Source of the DNA: Streptomyces sp. 35G-GA-8
Lineage (GTDB): Bacteria; Actinomycetota; Actinomycetes; Streptomycetales; Streptomycetaceae
Direction of reading: 5' to 3'
NCBI RefSeq assembly: GCF_023534745.1
Contig: NZ_JAMHJQ010000023.1
Location: 1 to 64,000, forward strand
DNA length: 64,000 nt
Within the stretch, counting starts at the first letter, position 1. Every line of letters begins with the position of its first letter. Below the pieces are notes generated by a model that was given only the letters and a program-made list of their open reading frames with translations, searched no databases and was not told the origin of the DNA. The translations under genes and the position numbers were made by a program. Positions 1 to 8,741 of this stretch are shown one piece after another.

Positions 1-1
1 C

Positions 2-259
2 TCGGTGCTGTCGGCGTCCTACGGTTACACGAAGCCCTTCGTCATCGACACCAGCCGCAACGGCAACGACTCCAACGGCGAGTGGTGCAACCCCGCCGGG
101 CGGAGGATCGGCGCCCTCAGCCAGACAGGCGGCGGAGCCGAGATGCTGCTGTGGCTGAAGACCCCCGGCGAGTCCGACGGCAACTGCGGAGTCGGCGCAG
201 GCTCCGTGGCCGGTCAGTTCCTCCCGGAAGTCGCCTACAAGATGATCTACGGATACTGA
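2..259 (+). CDS. GH6 cellulase/cellobiohydrolase, C-terminal part
   Basis: Only the last 85 codons lie in the window; the gene enters from the left edge. The visible end has FVIDTSRNGN, then NGEWCNPAGR, GGAEMLLWLK and PGESDGNCG, and finishes AYKMIYGY. This is the C-terminal signature of glycoside hydrolase family 6 (endoglucanase or cellobiohydrolase acting on beta-1,4-glucan), where the conserved Cys and the K-x-PGESDG segment help close the substrate tunnel. Streptomyces GH6 enzymes are secreted. The call rests on these motifs recalled from the family. Whether it is endo- or exo-acting, and whether it carries a CBM, cannot be told from this fragment. Confidence 0.88.
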   Translation, partial: SVLSASYGYTKPFVIDTSRNGNDSNGEWCNPAGRRIGALSQTGGGAEMLLWLKTPGESDGNCGVGAGSVAGQFLPEVAYKMIYGY

Positions 260-279
260 AACCCGGCCGATGCGTCACT

Positions 280-309
280 GTGGGCTGCTTCCTCCAGGTC
301 GCAGCCCAC
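280..309. terminator. hairpin between convergent genes
   Basis: Nine-base inverted repeat (GTGGGCTGC at 280-288, GCAGCCCAC at 301-309) with a 12-base loop, placed just after the GH6 stop and before the stop of the convergent phosphodiesterase gene. It is probably a bidirectional intrinsic terminator. There is no U tract, as is usual in Streptomyces. Confidence 0.55.
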
Positions 310-374
310 AGCGCACAGCCCACAGTCATCGATCCCGTCCCGAGCTCGGCCGACGCGGCCCGATAAGTTGTGGC

Positions 375-1838
375 TCAGCTGGGGTTCTTGACCTTGTCGA
401 GTTGGAAGTAGTCGAGGTTGAAGTTCTGGTACGCCTCGGAATCCAGGGTGAAGGTCATGTGGTGCCGACCGGCCTTGAAGTACTGCTTGATGCCCGAGGG
501 CTGCAAGAAGAAGGCACTGTGGCTTGTGGTGTTCTGTACCGCGACGCCGTCGCTCGGGCTCCCGCCGTCGAAGGCCAGCCGATAGGTGCCTGCCGGCTGG
601 TAGGGGGACGAGACGCGCGCGGACACCTCGTAGTATCCGGACTTGCGGATGTCGATGTCGTACGTGATCCACTCTCCACCGCGTATCCAGCACACGTCGA
701 CGGCGCCGTCCTGGTCGCACACATCGACGCCCTCGCTGAGCCGGGCGACATTGCCGCCCCGGTTCTGCGCGTCGAGGTCGTGGTAGGCGACGCCTTCCCC
801 GCCCTGGCGGAAGTCCTCGCCCTGGACCCGGACACTGTCCGCGGGAAGTTTCTCCGCGCGGCCTGTCCTCAGCCAGGACTCAAGCGTCTCGACGTTGTCG
901 GTCTGCAGCATGGAGGCGCCGAACGTGTCGACGAGGGCGCCCCAGCCCCGGGCGGGGTCGATCAGGGACCGCTCGTCGGTGTAGTGGTCGGCCAGGCCGA
1001 ACCACATCGAATTGATCCACACGCGTCCGGTGGAGCGCATCCGGTCGAGGACCGGCTTGCGCACAATGGCGTCCTCGTCGCTGTCGAAGATGACCTCGTA
1101 GGCGACGGGCTGGTCGTCTCCGAATCCGTCGAGGTGGTCGATGTTGTCGTCCGAGACGACGTGCATGTAGAGGGCGTCAGGGTGCTTCGCCCGGAATGCC
1201 TGAACCTCCTCAACAGGCGCGCTGCTCTTGAACAGTCCGTTGCGGACGGTACGGGTCTCGGTGAGGACCTGGTACAGCTCCTCACGGATGTTCCAGCCCT
1301 TGTCCAGGTTGGCCAGGCCTCGGTTCTTGATGAGCGGCATGGCCTCGGCAAGGGTGGGGACGCGCTCGTCGGTGAGTGGGGCCTGAGCGCCGCCCAGTCC
1401 CTTCTTCAGGCGCAGTTCCTTGATCTGCGCCAGGGTGAGGTCGGCGACCTTGCCGCTGCCGCTGGTGGTGCGGTCCACCGTGTCGTCATGCATGAGGACG
1501 GGATGGCCGTCCTTGGTCAACTGGAGGTCGATCTCGACGACTTCGGCGCCGTGGTCGAAGGCGGCGGTGATGGCGGGGAGGCTGTTCTCAGGTGCCTCGC
1601 GCCACTGTGCGCGGTGGGCCACGGTCATGACCTTGGCGTCCGGGCCGTGATCCATCAGGTCCCGGTAGGCCCGGTCGGCCGCGGACACGTGCTGTGCGGC
1701 CACCGGCTGTGTGGCCACCACCTGTGCGGCCACCGGCTGTGCGGCGCCAACGCTTCCTGTCGCGAGGGTGAGTGCCAGGGCCGTCACGACGGGGCTGAGA
1801 AGGAGTTTTTTCACGAACCGAACGTGACGTTCCGGCAT
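375..1838 (-). CDS. secreted glycerophosphodiester phosphodiesterase-family protein with C-terminal CBM6
   Basis: 487 residues. An N-terminal signal peptide (VKKLLLSPVVTALALTLATG, ending near Ala-Ala-Gln) is followed by a GDPD TIM-barrel domain: AHRAQWREAPENSLPAI (catalytic His/Arg-Glu motif), then VVEIDLQLTKDGHPVLMHDD (metal-binding Glu, Asp and second His). The last ~140 residues form a CBM6-like beta-sandwich (VQGEDF, GGEWITYDIDI, NLDYFQLDKV). Known members hydrolyse glycerophosphodiesters or teichoic-acid-like polymers; the CBM suggests binding to a polysaccharide surface. The ATG at 1838 was chosen because GGAG lies 9 bases upstream; a TTG two codons earlier is possible. It lies downstream of, and on the same strand as, the large discoidin protein, so both may serve polymer degradation outside the cell. 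Confidence 0.85.
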   Translation of the reverse strand: MPERHVRFVKKLLLSPVVTALALTLATGSVGAAQPVAAQVVATQPVAAQHVSAADRAYRDLMDHGPDAKVMTVAHRAQWREAPENSLPAITAAFDHGAEVVEIDLQLTKDGHPVLMHDDTVDRTTSGSGKVADLTLAQIKELRLKKGLGGAQAPLTDERVPTLAEAMPLIKNRGLANLDKGWNIREELYQVLTETRTVRNGLFKSSAPVEEVQAFRAKHPDALYMHVVSDDNIDHLDGFGDDQPVAYEVIFDSDEDAIVRKPVLDRMRSTGRVWINSMWFGLADHYTDERSLIDPARGWGALVDTFGASMLQTDNVETLESWLRTGRAEKLPADSVRVQGEDFRQGGEGVAYHDLDAQNRGGNVARLSEGVDVCDQDGAVDVCWIRGGEWITYDIDIRKSGYYEVSARVSSPYQPAGTYRLAFDGGSPSDGVAVQNTTSHSAFFLQPSGIKQYFKAGRHHMTFTLDSEAYQNFNLDYFQLDKVKNPS

Positions 1839-1917
1839 GACCAATGACTCCGCGATTCATGTATAGCGTCTGAACTATGAGCCTGGACCTGACTTCCAGG
1901 AGCCGGGGCAGCACTTG

Positions 1918-4900
1918 TCAGCGCAGTGTGATGTCGATCAGTCGCGCGCCCCGGTCGTCCCTCGCGTCGGTCGCCAGGGCGACGTAGCGCGCGGTGAAGT
2001 CCGTGGTGAGACGGCGGCTGCGCCCGTGCCCGCCGAGGTCCCCGGCGGTTACGTAGGTAAGGCCGTCGGTGCTGTACTCCAGTCGCAGTCCCGGCACGTG
2101 ACCCCCCGTCCATTCGGTGCGGACGTCACGGACGCGGTGCTGGGCGCCGAGGTCCACGACGATGCGGCCGCGGGGACCGGGCGTCCACGCGGTGTCCGGG
2201 TCGCCGTCGACGGCTGCCGCGGGATTCACCATGCCGCGTGGGAGGGGGTTGGTCGGGAACACCACGCGGCCGAGCGCGAGGTTGTGCAAGGGGTGGGCAG
2301 TCGCACCGGGCAGGGTGATGGTCGTCGTACGGCCGGAGCGGACGACCGCCACTTCGCCGCGGCCCTGCCCGTCCACCCGGATACGGCAAGACGGGCCGGA
2401 GAGCCGGACGTTCGCGCCGTCGATCACCTCCACCGTCAGCCCGGTGGGCAGCCGCTCCCCGGTGAGGGGGCGCAGGGTCATCCGGGGCGGGAGCAAGCGT
2501 GCCGCCGCCGCGTCGAGGTGGGCCTCGTAGGAACTGCCCTGCCCCGTGAACACCTGGCGGCCTTCGAACACGACTGCCGTGGGGCCGGGTTGAGGGATGT
2601 CGACCGTGGTGGACACGGGGTCGGCGGACAGGTTGAACAGGCTGAGGTGGCTGTCGGTGAGCGCGGCGCGGACGGTGTCCGCGTCGGCGTGCGGCACGTC
2701 GGCGCCGGCCATGGCGCGCAGTGTGTCGGCGGTCGTGTCGGCGAAGCCCTCGACCAGGAGCGGCGCGGCTGGGCCGTCGGCCAGTACGACGGCGTCGCCG
2801 GACACGGTGATCGGCTGCTCGGAGCCGGTGACGCGCAGCCCGGCCCGGCCGTCGATCTCCAGCCAGTTGCCCCGGCTGGAGACATCGGGCGCCGGCCAGG
2901 CGACGAGGGTGTTCCAGGTCTGTCCGTCGGCCGACCCCTGCACGAGGTAGGCGCGGCCCGCCGCCGCCTCCCAGCGCAGGGTCACTCGGTCGACGGACTG
3001 GGCCGTACCGAGGTCGACGGCGAGCCAGCTGTCCGCCCTCGGGCGGTCGGTCCGCGACACGGCCCACCGTGACGTGTCGTCGCCGTCCACGGCGAGCGCC
3101 GGCTCTCTGCCGGTGTCGTACGAGGAGGCTGTCGCGGTGCGCCCCCGGGCGAGGTCGGTGCCATCCGCCCCGTCCCGGACCTGGAGGCTGAAGAGGGAGT
3201 ATCCGTACGTCGGGTTCGGACGGACACCGAGCATGCGTATGTGGCGGACCTCGGTGCGTGCGAATGCCACCTCGTCGACGCGAGGGGTCGGAGCGGGCGG
3301 CCGGGAGTCCTGGGCGGTGACGGTGGTGCTGCCCTCGGCGTATCGGTAGGTCCGCGAGCCCGTCAGACCAGCGATGCCCGGCATGGTCAGATTGTGGACC
3401 TCCAGGCGCCCTTCACGCGCCGCGACGCCGGTCGAGGCGTAGACGACGGCTCCGGTCGGGAGGGTCGTCAGGCCGGCGTAGCCCGATGCCAGCCGCAACA
3501 CGGTGGCGCTGCCGTCGAATCCGTCGCGGCGCCGGTCGTAGGCCCGAACGTACCGCCCTGTCACCTCGGTTGCGGTGCTGGGCAGGAACATGGGGGTGGA
3601 TCCGCTGACCCGGAACAGCCAGTCGTCGTGGGCCGGCTGCCAGGCGAACTTCACCAGCCCCGGCTTGGTGACAACTCCTGCCCAGGCGGCCGTGGATTGG
3701 TGCGACAGCAGTCCTGGACCGGTTCCGAAGTCGGTCACTCCGGCGGCGTGGGCGAAGAGTTCGGCCTCGGTGAAGGGCCGGACGACGCGGCCGTTGCCGC
3801 TCGCCCAGCGGTGCAGCAGGTAGCTGATCGCCAGTTCGGCGCGCGCCTCGGGCTCGTACTTCGGCTCACCGGAGAACTTCGCGAGCCGGTACTGCGGCGG
3901 GTAGGCCTGATACGCCTCCAGCCGCTCGGCGAGTGCTGTCTCCGCGCGGGCAGCCGCGCGGTCGCCGCAGACCTGGGCGAGGAACGCGAGGGGGATGACA
4001 TCGCGCCCGTAGAGATGCTCGCGGTCGTTGACCATGGGCATCAGCGGCTCGCCCGCGTCGCTCATCACGCTGAGGAGCGTGCGCCACAGGGCGTCGGCGT
4101 TGGGCTGATTCGTGAGGACCTCGGGCAGTGCACGGCCCGCGGTGATGAAGTGGGCGGCGTTGCGGCCGGACGTGCGCCACAGCTCTTGCTGGTAGTGCGG
4201 TCCGAACGAACCGTGGTTCTCGACGATGAAGGTGTCGTAGACGTTGTGGGCGGTGTTCTCGGAGACGCGGACGCCGTCCACGAGAGCCGGGTTCGCGAGG
4301 TCGGCCTGTGGCAGGCCCCCTTCGTTGCGGGACCAGGCGCCGAACGCCCGCGCCCACGTCGCGTGCCGCGCGTCGCCTGTGCCCCAGGCCAGCGCGGGGG
4401 CCAGAGCCTGTGCGTAGACACCCATCTCCTCCAGTTTGGTGTCCTCCTGGTGGCCTCCGAGCTGTCCGTTCGGTGTCCATCCGCCGGAGGCGGGGTCGTT
4501 GCCGGTGCCCAGGCCGGCTGTGTACGCGGCCTGCTCGCGGGTGATGGTGTCGATGTGCGCGCGGGTCGTGTCGTCGAGGTCGTCCCACAACAGCCGGGAA
4601 GCCAGCAGGAAGTAGAGCTGGAACGTGGTGTCGAAGAACAGCGTCCGGCCCCACTCGCTGCCGCCCACGAGCCGGTTGGTCGCGGCGAAGTGTCTGATCG
4701 TGGCGAGGGTTCGTGTCTTCAGGGTCCCCGCGTCCGTGCCGGCCCTGTCGCTGTCGTAGGTGCCGTGCGTGAGCAGAACAGCGTTGCCGAGTACAACGGC
4801 GAAGCCGAAGTCCTTGTTGGTGTAGTACCCGCGGGCCGCGTCCCACTGAGTCTCCGACCATCGGGTGTGGCTGAGCAGGACGCGGTAGTACGTCTCGGCC

Positions 4901-5043
4901 ACGGGGTCCGGTGCCGCCGCGCCGGCCGCTTCCTGGGCCTGGACCACGCTGCCACCCGCGGTGACAGGGAGGGCCGCCAGACCGACGGCGGCGCCGAGAA
5001 GCTGGACGAAGCGGCGGCGGTCGACCTGATGTCTCGGGACCAT
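1918..5043 (-). CDS. large secreted alpha/alpha-toroid (polysaccharide lyase-like) protein with two F5/8 type C domains
   Basis: 1041 residues. The N-terminus has a Tat-type signal (VDRRRFVQLLGAAVG, hydrophobic to about residue 35). Residues ~45-450 are helix-rich with conserved aromatic/polar motifs (GGSEWGRTLFFDTTFQLY, NTAHNVYDTFIVENHGSFGP) of the kind seen in alpha/alpha-toroid polysaccharide lyases. A beta-rich segment follows. Two discoidin (F5/8 type C) modules sit at about 620-720 (ARGRTATASSYD, AVDGDDTSRW, AVDLG) and at the C-terminus (AAAVDGDPDTAW, VVDLGAQ). It probably binds and cleaves an acidic or complex glycan, but the catalytic family is not identified. The start ATG at 5043 has GAGAGG upstream. 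It is divergent from the LacI gene and preceded by a 12-bp palindrome, so LacI control is likely. Confidence 0.72.
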   Translation of the reverse strand: MVPRHQVDRRRFVQLLGAAVGLAALPVTAGGSVVQAQEAAGAAAPDPVAETYYRVLLSHTRWSETQWDAARGYYTNKDFGFAVVLGNAVLLTHGTYDSDRAGTDAGTLKTRTLATIRHFAATNRLVGGSEWGRTLFFDTTFQLYFLLASRLLWDDLDDTTRAHIDTITREQAAYTAGLGTGNDPASGGWTPNGQLGGHQEDTKLEEMGVYAQALAPALAWGTGDARHATWARAFGAWSRNEGGLPQADLANPALVDGVRVSENTAHNVYDTFIVENHGSFGPHYQQELWRTSGRNAAHFITAGRALPEVLTNQPNADALWRTLLSVMSDAGEPLMPMVNDREHLYGRDVIPLAFLAQVCGDRAAARAETALAERLEAYQAYPPQYRLAKFSGEPKYEPEARAELAISYLLHRWASGNGRVVRPFTEAELFAHAAGVTDFGTGPGLLSHQSTAAWAGVVTKPGLVKFAWQPAHDDWLFRVSGSTPMFLPSTATEVTGRYVRAYDRRRDGFDGSATVLRLASGYAGLTTLPTGAVVYASTGVAAREGRLEVHNLTMPGIAGLTGSRTYRYAEGSTTVTAQDSRPPAPTPRVDEVAFARTEVRHIRMLGVRPNPTYGYSLFSLQVRDGADGTDLARGRTATASSYDTGREPALAVDGDDTSRWAVSRTDRPRADSWLAVDLGTAQSVDRVTLRWEAAAGRAYLVQGSADGQTWNTLVAWPAPDVSSRGNWLEIDGRAGLRVTGSEQPITVSGDAVVLADGPAAPLLVEGFADTTADTLRAMAGADVPHADADTVRAALTDSHLSLFNLSADPVSTTVDIPQPGPTAVVFEGRQVFTGQGSSYEAHLDAAAARLLPPRMTLRPLTGERLPTGLTVEVIDGANVRLSGPSCRIRVDGQGRGEVAVVRSGRTTTITLPGATAHPLHNLALGRVVFPTNPLPRGMVNPAAAVDGDPDTAWTPGPRGRIVVDLGAQHRVRDVRTEWTGGHVPGLRLEYSTDGLTYVTAGDLGGHGRSRRLTTDFTARYVALATDARDDRGARLIDITLR

Positions 5044-5065
5044 TCGCGGGTGCCTCTCTCGGCTA

Positions 5066-5077
5066 GACAACGTTGTC
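5066..5077. promoter_or_regulatory. 12-bp palindrome, LacI-type operator candidate
   Basis: GACAACGTTGTC is a perfect palindrome centred on CG, the usual form of LacI-family operators. It lies 23 bases upstream of the start of the leftward toroid gene, in the divergent region with the LacI gene. Confidence 0.6.
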
Positions 5078-5223
5078 AGCTGGAACGGCGCAATTCTTCG
5101 GGCTCGTTCCCGGGAGAGTCAAGAGCGTTGACGACCACGGCCACTGATTCACAGGAAAAAAATCCGGCCATGCGGAGGTGTTGACTCGAAGGCTCATTTG
5201 CCCGAGGCTGCATGGCACAGAAC

Positions 5224-5237
5224 GCAAACCGGTTTGC
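5224..5237. promoter_or_regulatory. 14-bp palindrome upstream of lacI-type gene, operator candidate
   Basis: GCAAACCGGTTTGC is a perfect palindrome with a central CCGG, 16 bases before the GTG start of the LacI regulator. The position fits autoregulation. Its sequence differs from the other palindrome at 5066, so one regulator may not bind both equally. Confidence 0.6.
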
Positions 5238-5253
5238 AACAAGGGAGTCCACC

Positions 5254-6315
5254 GTGCCGAGGTCAAGGGAGCCGCGAAATGACTCTGGTGAGCAAACCGA
5301 GTTGCGTCCCGGAGAAGTCCGTTCCCCGGCGACGATCTCGGACGTGGCCCGTGTGGCCGGGGTGAGCAAGACGACCGTCTCGCACGTCCTCTCGGGCCGA
5401 CGGCCGGTGTCCGACGCTACGCGGGCCAAGGTCAACCGGGTCATAGAGGAACTCAGCTTCCAGCAAAACTTCTTTGCCACCGGCTTGACCGGGCAGCGGA
5501 CGAAAACGATCGCCCTGGTTGTCCAGGACCTGACCAACCCGTTCTATCCCGCCCTCGCGCGCGGGCTTCAGCAGGCGGTCGCGGAGCAGGGGTATGTCGT
5601 CCTGTTGGCCGATGTGGGGACGGGAGTCCCTCCGGTCGAGGCGTTCCTCAACGAGGCGGTTCAGCGCAGAGTCGACGGAGTCGTCGTGGCCGCGGTCGAC
5701 GTGTCGGAGAACCAGCTCGAACCGCTTCGGGCGGCCGGGATCAGTGTCGTCACAGTGGGTGACCCCCACCACCGGACGTCCACTGACGTGATCTCCTCCG
5801 ACGACGAGCAGATCGCCGAGGACGCCGTGCGGTACCTGTACAACCAGGGCCATCGCCGCTTCGGCGTCGTGTCCGGGCCGACGCACACCGCTCCCGGCGC
5901 ACCCAGGCTCCACGGCTACCGCAACGCCCTGCGAGCCCGGGACCTGCCTGCGCTCAAGGCCGCGGAGCAGGTAGGTGACTGGACCCGTGAGTCGGGGACC
6001 AAGGCGATGACCGCTTTGATGGATCAGGCCGGCCGGCCGACGGCGGTGCTCTGCGCCAATGACCTCATGGCGATCGGCGCCCTCGACGCCGCGCGTGCAC
6101 TGGGCCTCGCCGTGCCGGGTGATGTCGCCGTGGTCGGTGTGGACGACATCGACGCGGCGAGTCTGGTCAGCCCGGCCCTCACCACTGTCCGCGTGCCGGC
6201 ACAGGACATCGGACTGGTCGCCGGTGAACAGCTGCTGGCCCGGATCAGCAACCCTGCCGGCCCTGCTCGCCGGGTGCTGGTCCAGCACAGCCTCGTTGTC
6301 CGTGAATCGGCCTGA
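5254..6315 (+). CDS. LacI-family transcriptional regulator
   Basis: 353 residues. The N-terminal helix-turn-helix is clear (TISDVARVAGVSKTTVSHVL, then RPVSDATR and the hinge helix). It is followed by a periplasmic-binding-protein-like effector domain (VVQDLTNPFYPALARGLQQA; late motif PTAVLCANDLMAIGAL; DVAVVGVDDIDAASLVSP). The GTG at 5254 was chosen because AAGGGAG ends 6 bases upstream; an in-frame start at 5212 would put the operator palindrome inside the coding region. It sits at the head of the sugar/nucleoside operon (38 bases to the next gene) and is divergent from a secreted polysaccharide enzyme, so it probably represses both units until a sugar ligand is present. Confidence 0.93.
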   Translation: MPRSREPRNDSGEQTELRPGEVRSPATISDVARVAGVSKTTVSHVLSGRRPVSDATRAKVNRVIEELSFQQNFFATGLTGQRTKTIALVVQDLTNPFYPALARGLQQAVAEQGYVVLLADVGTGVPPVEAFLNEAVQRRVDGVVVAAVDVSENQLEPLRAAGISVVTVGDPHHRTSTDVISSDDEQIAEDAVRYLYNQGHRRFGVVSGPTHTAPGAPRLHGYRNALRARDLPALKAAEQVGDWTRESGTKAMTALMDQAGRPTAVLCANDLMAIGALDAARALGLAVPGDVAVVGVDDIDAASLVSPALTTVRVPAQDIGLVAGEQLLARISNPAGPARRVLVQHSLVVRESA

Positions 6316-6353
6316 CGGCCCGGTTCTGAAGCGAACGTTCTAGGAGCACCACC

Positions 6354-7706
6354 GTGCACGACGTACTCGATCCCCGAGACCTCGTCCCCGACGAGGCGGA
6401 ACAGCTGGTTCACTCCGGCTTCCCCGCGCGGGATCTGCTGGCCGAGGCGCGCAAGGCGTCACTTCTGTCCGACTTGGACACTCTCGCCGTGATCCGTGAC
6501 CGGCTCGCCGCTCTCCAGCGCCCGGCGACATGGCCGTACGACGAGCCGTCCGCACCGCAGGACGTGTGGAACGCGATCCCGGCCGGTGCGGATCCCACGA
6601 CCGTCGTGCCGGAGAGTGTGTCGGCCCGGATCAGCGGGGCCTGGCTGGGGCGCTGCGTCGGGAACACCATGGGCAAGCCCGTCGAGGGACTGACGCCTGC
6701 CGAGGTCGGGAAGTACCTCGAAGCGGTCGGCCAGCGGCCCCAGACCGGCTACCTGCCCCTGCTCGATCCGCTGCCCGAGGGTGTCAGCCATCTGCACGAG
6801 TCGGCGCCCTTCGCCTCCGCCGGACTCTTCGACGCGGTCCCTCGTGACGACGACATCGACTGGACGATTCTCGGGCTGCACATGCTGGAGACCTACGGCT
6901 CGGCCCTGTCCACGGCGGACATCGCCCGGGAGTGGCTGGACCGGATCCCCTTCACGCAGACCTTCACCGCCGAACGCGCGGCCTACCGCAACCTCGTCAG
7001 TGGTCTGAAGCCCCCGGCCACCGCCACCGCGAACAACCCCTACCGTGAGTGGATCGGCGCCCTGATCCGCACCGACATATACGGATACGTCCATCCCGGC
7101 CGCCCTCGGGCAGCGGCGCGCATGGCTCTGACCGATGCCGTACTCTCCCACACGGCAAACGGCATCTACGGTGCCATGTGGGCCGCCGCGCTGGTCTCCG
7201 AGGCCCTCGTCGCCTCCAGCGCCCCCCAGGCCCTGGAGGCCGCATCGCAAGTCCTGCCCCGGACCTCCCGGCTCTACGAATCGCAACAGCGTCTGCTCAC
7301 CCTCGCCGACAGCGGCGCCGCGGCCGAGGACGCCCTGCAATGGATCGACACGGAGCTCGGTCACTACAACTGGGTCCACACCGTCAACAACGCGGCGATC
7401 ATCACCACGGCACTGCTGTGGGGCGGGGGCGACTTCGTACGCAGTATCCGCCTCGCCGTCAGGGCCGGTAACGACACCGACTCCACGGCGGCGACGACCG
7501 GCAGCGTCATAGGTGCTCTGCACGGCGCCTCCGCCGTGCCCGAGCGTCTCGTCGAGCCCACCCACGGGCTCGTGCGCAGCGCGGTGCGCGGCTTCGACCG
7601 GATTGCCGTCACCGAGCTCGCCCAGCGCACCGACGCGGTCCGCCGGTCCCTTGAATCCGGTCTTTCCTCCACCCACACGACACCAGAACCGGAGGTGGCC
7701 TCGTGA
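6354..7706 (+). CDS. ADP-ribosylglycohydrolase-family protein
   Basis: 450 residues, GTG start with AGGAG upstream. After an unclassified N-terminal ~85 residues, the DraG/ARH fold begins: GAWLGRCVGNTMGKPVEG, then the metal-binding RDDDIDWTILGLHMLE and the late DDE-like site AGNDTDSTAATTGSVIGAL. These acidic motifs bind the two Mg ions in ADP-ribosyl hydrolases. Family members release ADP-ribose from proteins or cleave other N- or O-ribosides. The stop overlaps the start of the nucleoside hydrolase gene by four bases (GTGA), so the two are translationally coupled. With that partner and a sugar transporter, a role in breaking down imported ribosides is more likely than protein de-ADP-ribosylation. 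Confidence 0.85.
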   Translation: MHDVLDPRDLVPDEAEQLVHSGFPARDLLAEARKASLLSDLDTLAVIRDRLAALQRPATWPYDEPSAPQDVWNAIPAGADPTTVVPESVSARISGAWLGRCVGNTMGKPVEGLTPAEVGKYLEAVGQRPQTGYLPLLDPLPEGVSHLHESAPFASAGLFDAVPRDDDIDWTILGLHMLETYGSALSTADIAREWLDRIPFTQTFTAERAAYRNLVSGLKPPATATANNPYREWIGALIRTDIYGYVHPGRPRAAARMALTDAVLSHTANGIYGAMWAAALVSEALVASSAPQALEAASQVLPRTSRLYESQQRLLTLADSGAAAEDALQWIDTELGHYNWVHTVNNAAIITTALLWGGGDFVRSIRLAVRAGNDTDSTAATTGSVIGALHGASAVPERLVEPTHGLVRSAVRGFDRIAVTELAQRTDAVRRSLESGLSSTHTTPEPEVAS

Positions 7707-8707
7707 CTGCCGCCCGCCGCATCGTCATCGACACCGACCCCGGGCTCGGTGAGCCGGGATCCGACATCGACGACGGACTCGCCATCGCCCTCGCCCTGCG
7801 CTCGCCCGAACTGCACGTGGAGGCTCTCACTGTCGTCAACGGCAACGTCGACGTCGACGCGGGGGTGGACGTCGCCCGCCGCCTCACCGAGCGTATGGGG
7901 TATCCGGATCTGCCCGTGCTGCGCGGTGCGGACCGCCCTCTTCTGCGGGACATGGCGCCCGTGCGTGCCCTCTTCGACGATGTCATCCCCGACCGTCCCG
8001 TCGTCCAGGGGAATCTGTCCGAGCGCCGGGGGCCCACCGAGGCCCGGCACGCGGCGCAGTACCTCGTCGACATCACGGCCGCGCATCCCGGCGAGATCAG
8101 CGTGGTCGCCATCGGCCCGATGACCAACCTCGCTCTCGCCCTGCGCCTGGATCCGGCCTTCGCCCAGAACGTCGGCGAGATCATCATGATGGCCGGCTCG
8201 GCGACCGGCTACGCCCAGAACATCACCGTGGTCGGCGACTTCAACGCCTACGTCGACCCCGAAGCCCTCGCCATGGTTCTCGACAGCGGAGCGCGCCTGC
8301 GGATGGTCGGGATCGACCAGACCTCACAGGTGCGTCTCACCCGTGCCGACGCCGCCGTGCTCCAGAGCGGGGACGCGTTCGGGAAGTGGGCCGGAGAATG
8401 CGCCTTCGCGTGGATCGACTTCCTCGGCAACGCGTTTCCGCAGCGCGAGGAGCACCGTGACGCGTGTTTCCTCCATGACCCCCTGGTCGTGGCTGCGGTC
8501 ATCGACCCCGACTTGCTGACCTGGGCCGACGCCCATGTCGCCACGGATCCGGGCAGTGAACTCGCCCGCGGTCTCGTCGTCGCGGACCGGGGCCTTGCGC
8601 TGGCCCGGCCGGCTCCGGCGAACGCCACGGTGGCCATCGCCACCGACACCGACGGTTTCGGCCGTCTCTTCCTCGACCGTGTGACCGGAGCCCCGGCCGC
8701 CGGATGA
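7703..8707 (+). CDS. inosine/uridine-preferring nucleoside hydrolase family protein
   Basis: 334 residues. The N-terminus has IVIDTDPGLG followed by SDIDDGLAIALAL, matching the DxDxxxDD calcium-binding motif of IUNH enzymes but with a seven-residue insertion between the two halves. Further motifs are VVAIGPMTNLALAL, EIIMMAGSA and, near the C-terminus, HDPLVVAAV with the conserved acid after His. The enzymes hydrolyse the N-glycosidic bond of nucleosides to ribose and base, in the cytoplasm. Starts at GTG overlapping the previous gene. It fits nucleoside or riboside salvage together with the adjacent hydrolase and the ABC importer. Confidence 0.9.
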   Translation: MTAARRIVIDTDPGLGEPGSDIDDGLAIALALRSPELHVEALTVVNGNVDVDAGVDVARRLTERMGYPDLPVLRGADRPLLRDMAPVRALFDDVIPDRPVVQGNLSERRGPTEARHAAQYLVDITAAHPGEISVVAIGPMTNLALALRLDPAFAQNVGEIIMMAGSATGYAQNITVVGDFNAYVDPEALAMVLDSGARLRMVGIDQTSQVRLTRADAAVLQSGDAFGKWAGECAFAWIDFLGNAFPQREEHRDACFLHDPLVVAAVIDPDLLTWADAHVATDPGSELARGLVVADRGLALARPAPANATVAIATDTDGFGRLFLDRVTGAPAAG

Positions 8708-8741
8708 CTCGTACCACCCATGACCGTCAGAGAGGACCGTC

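Noticed and set aside
270-5184. Long plus-strand frames (525 and 647 codons) opposite the phosphodiesterase and toroid genes
   Set aside because: Antisense shadows; the minus-strand frames carry signal peptides and family motifs and have ribosome binding sites.
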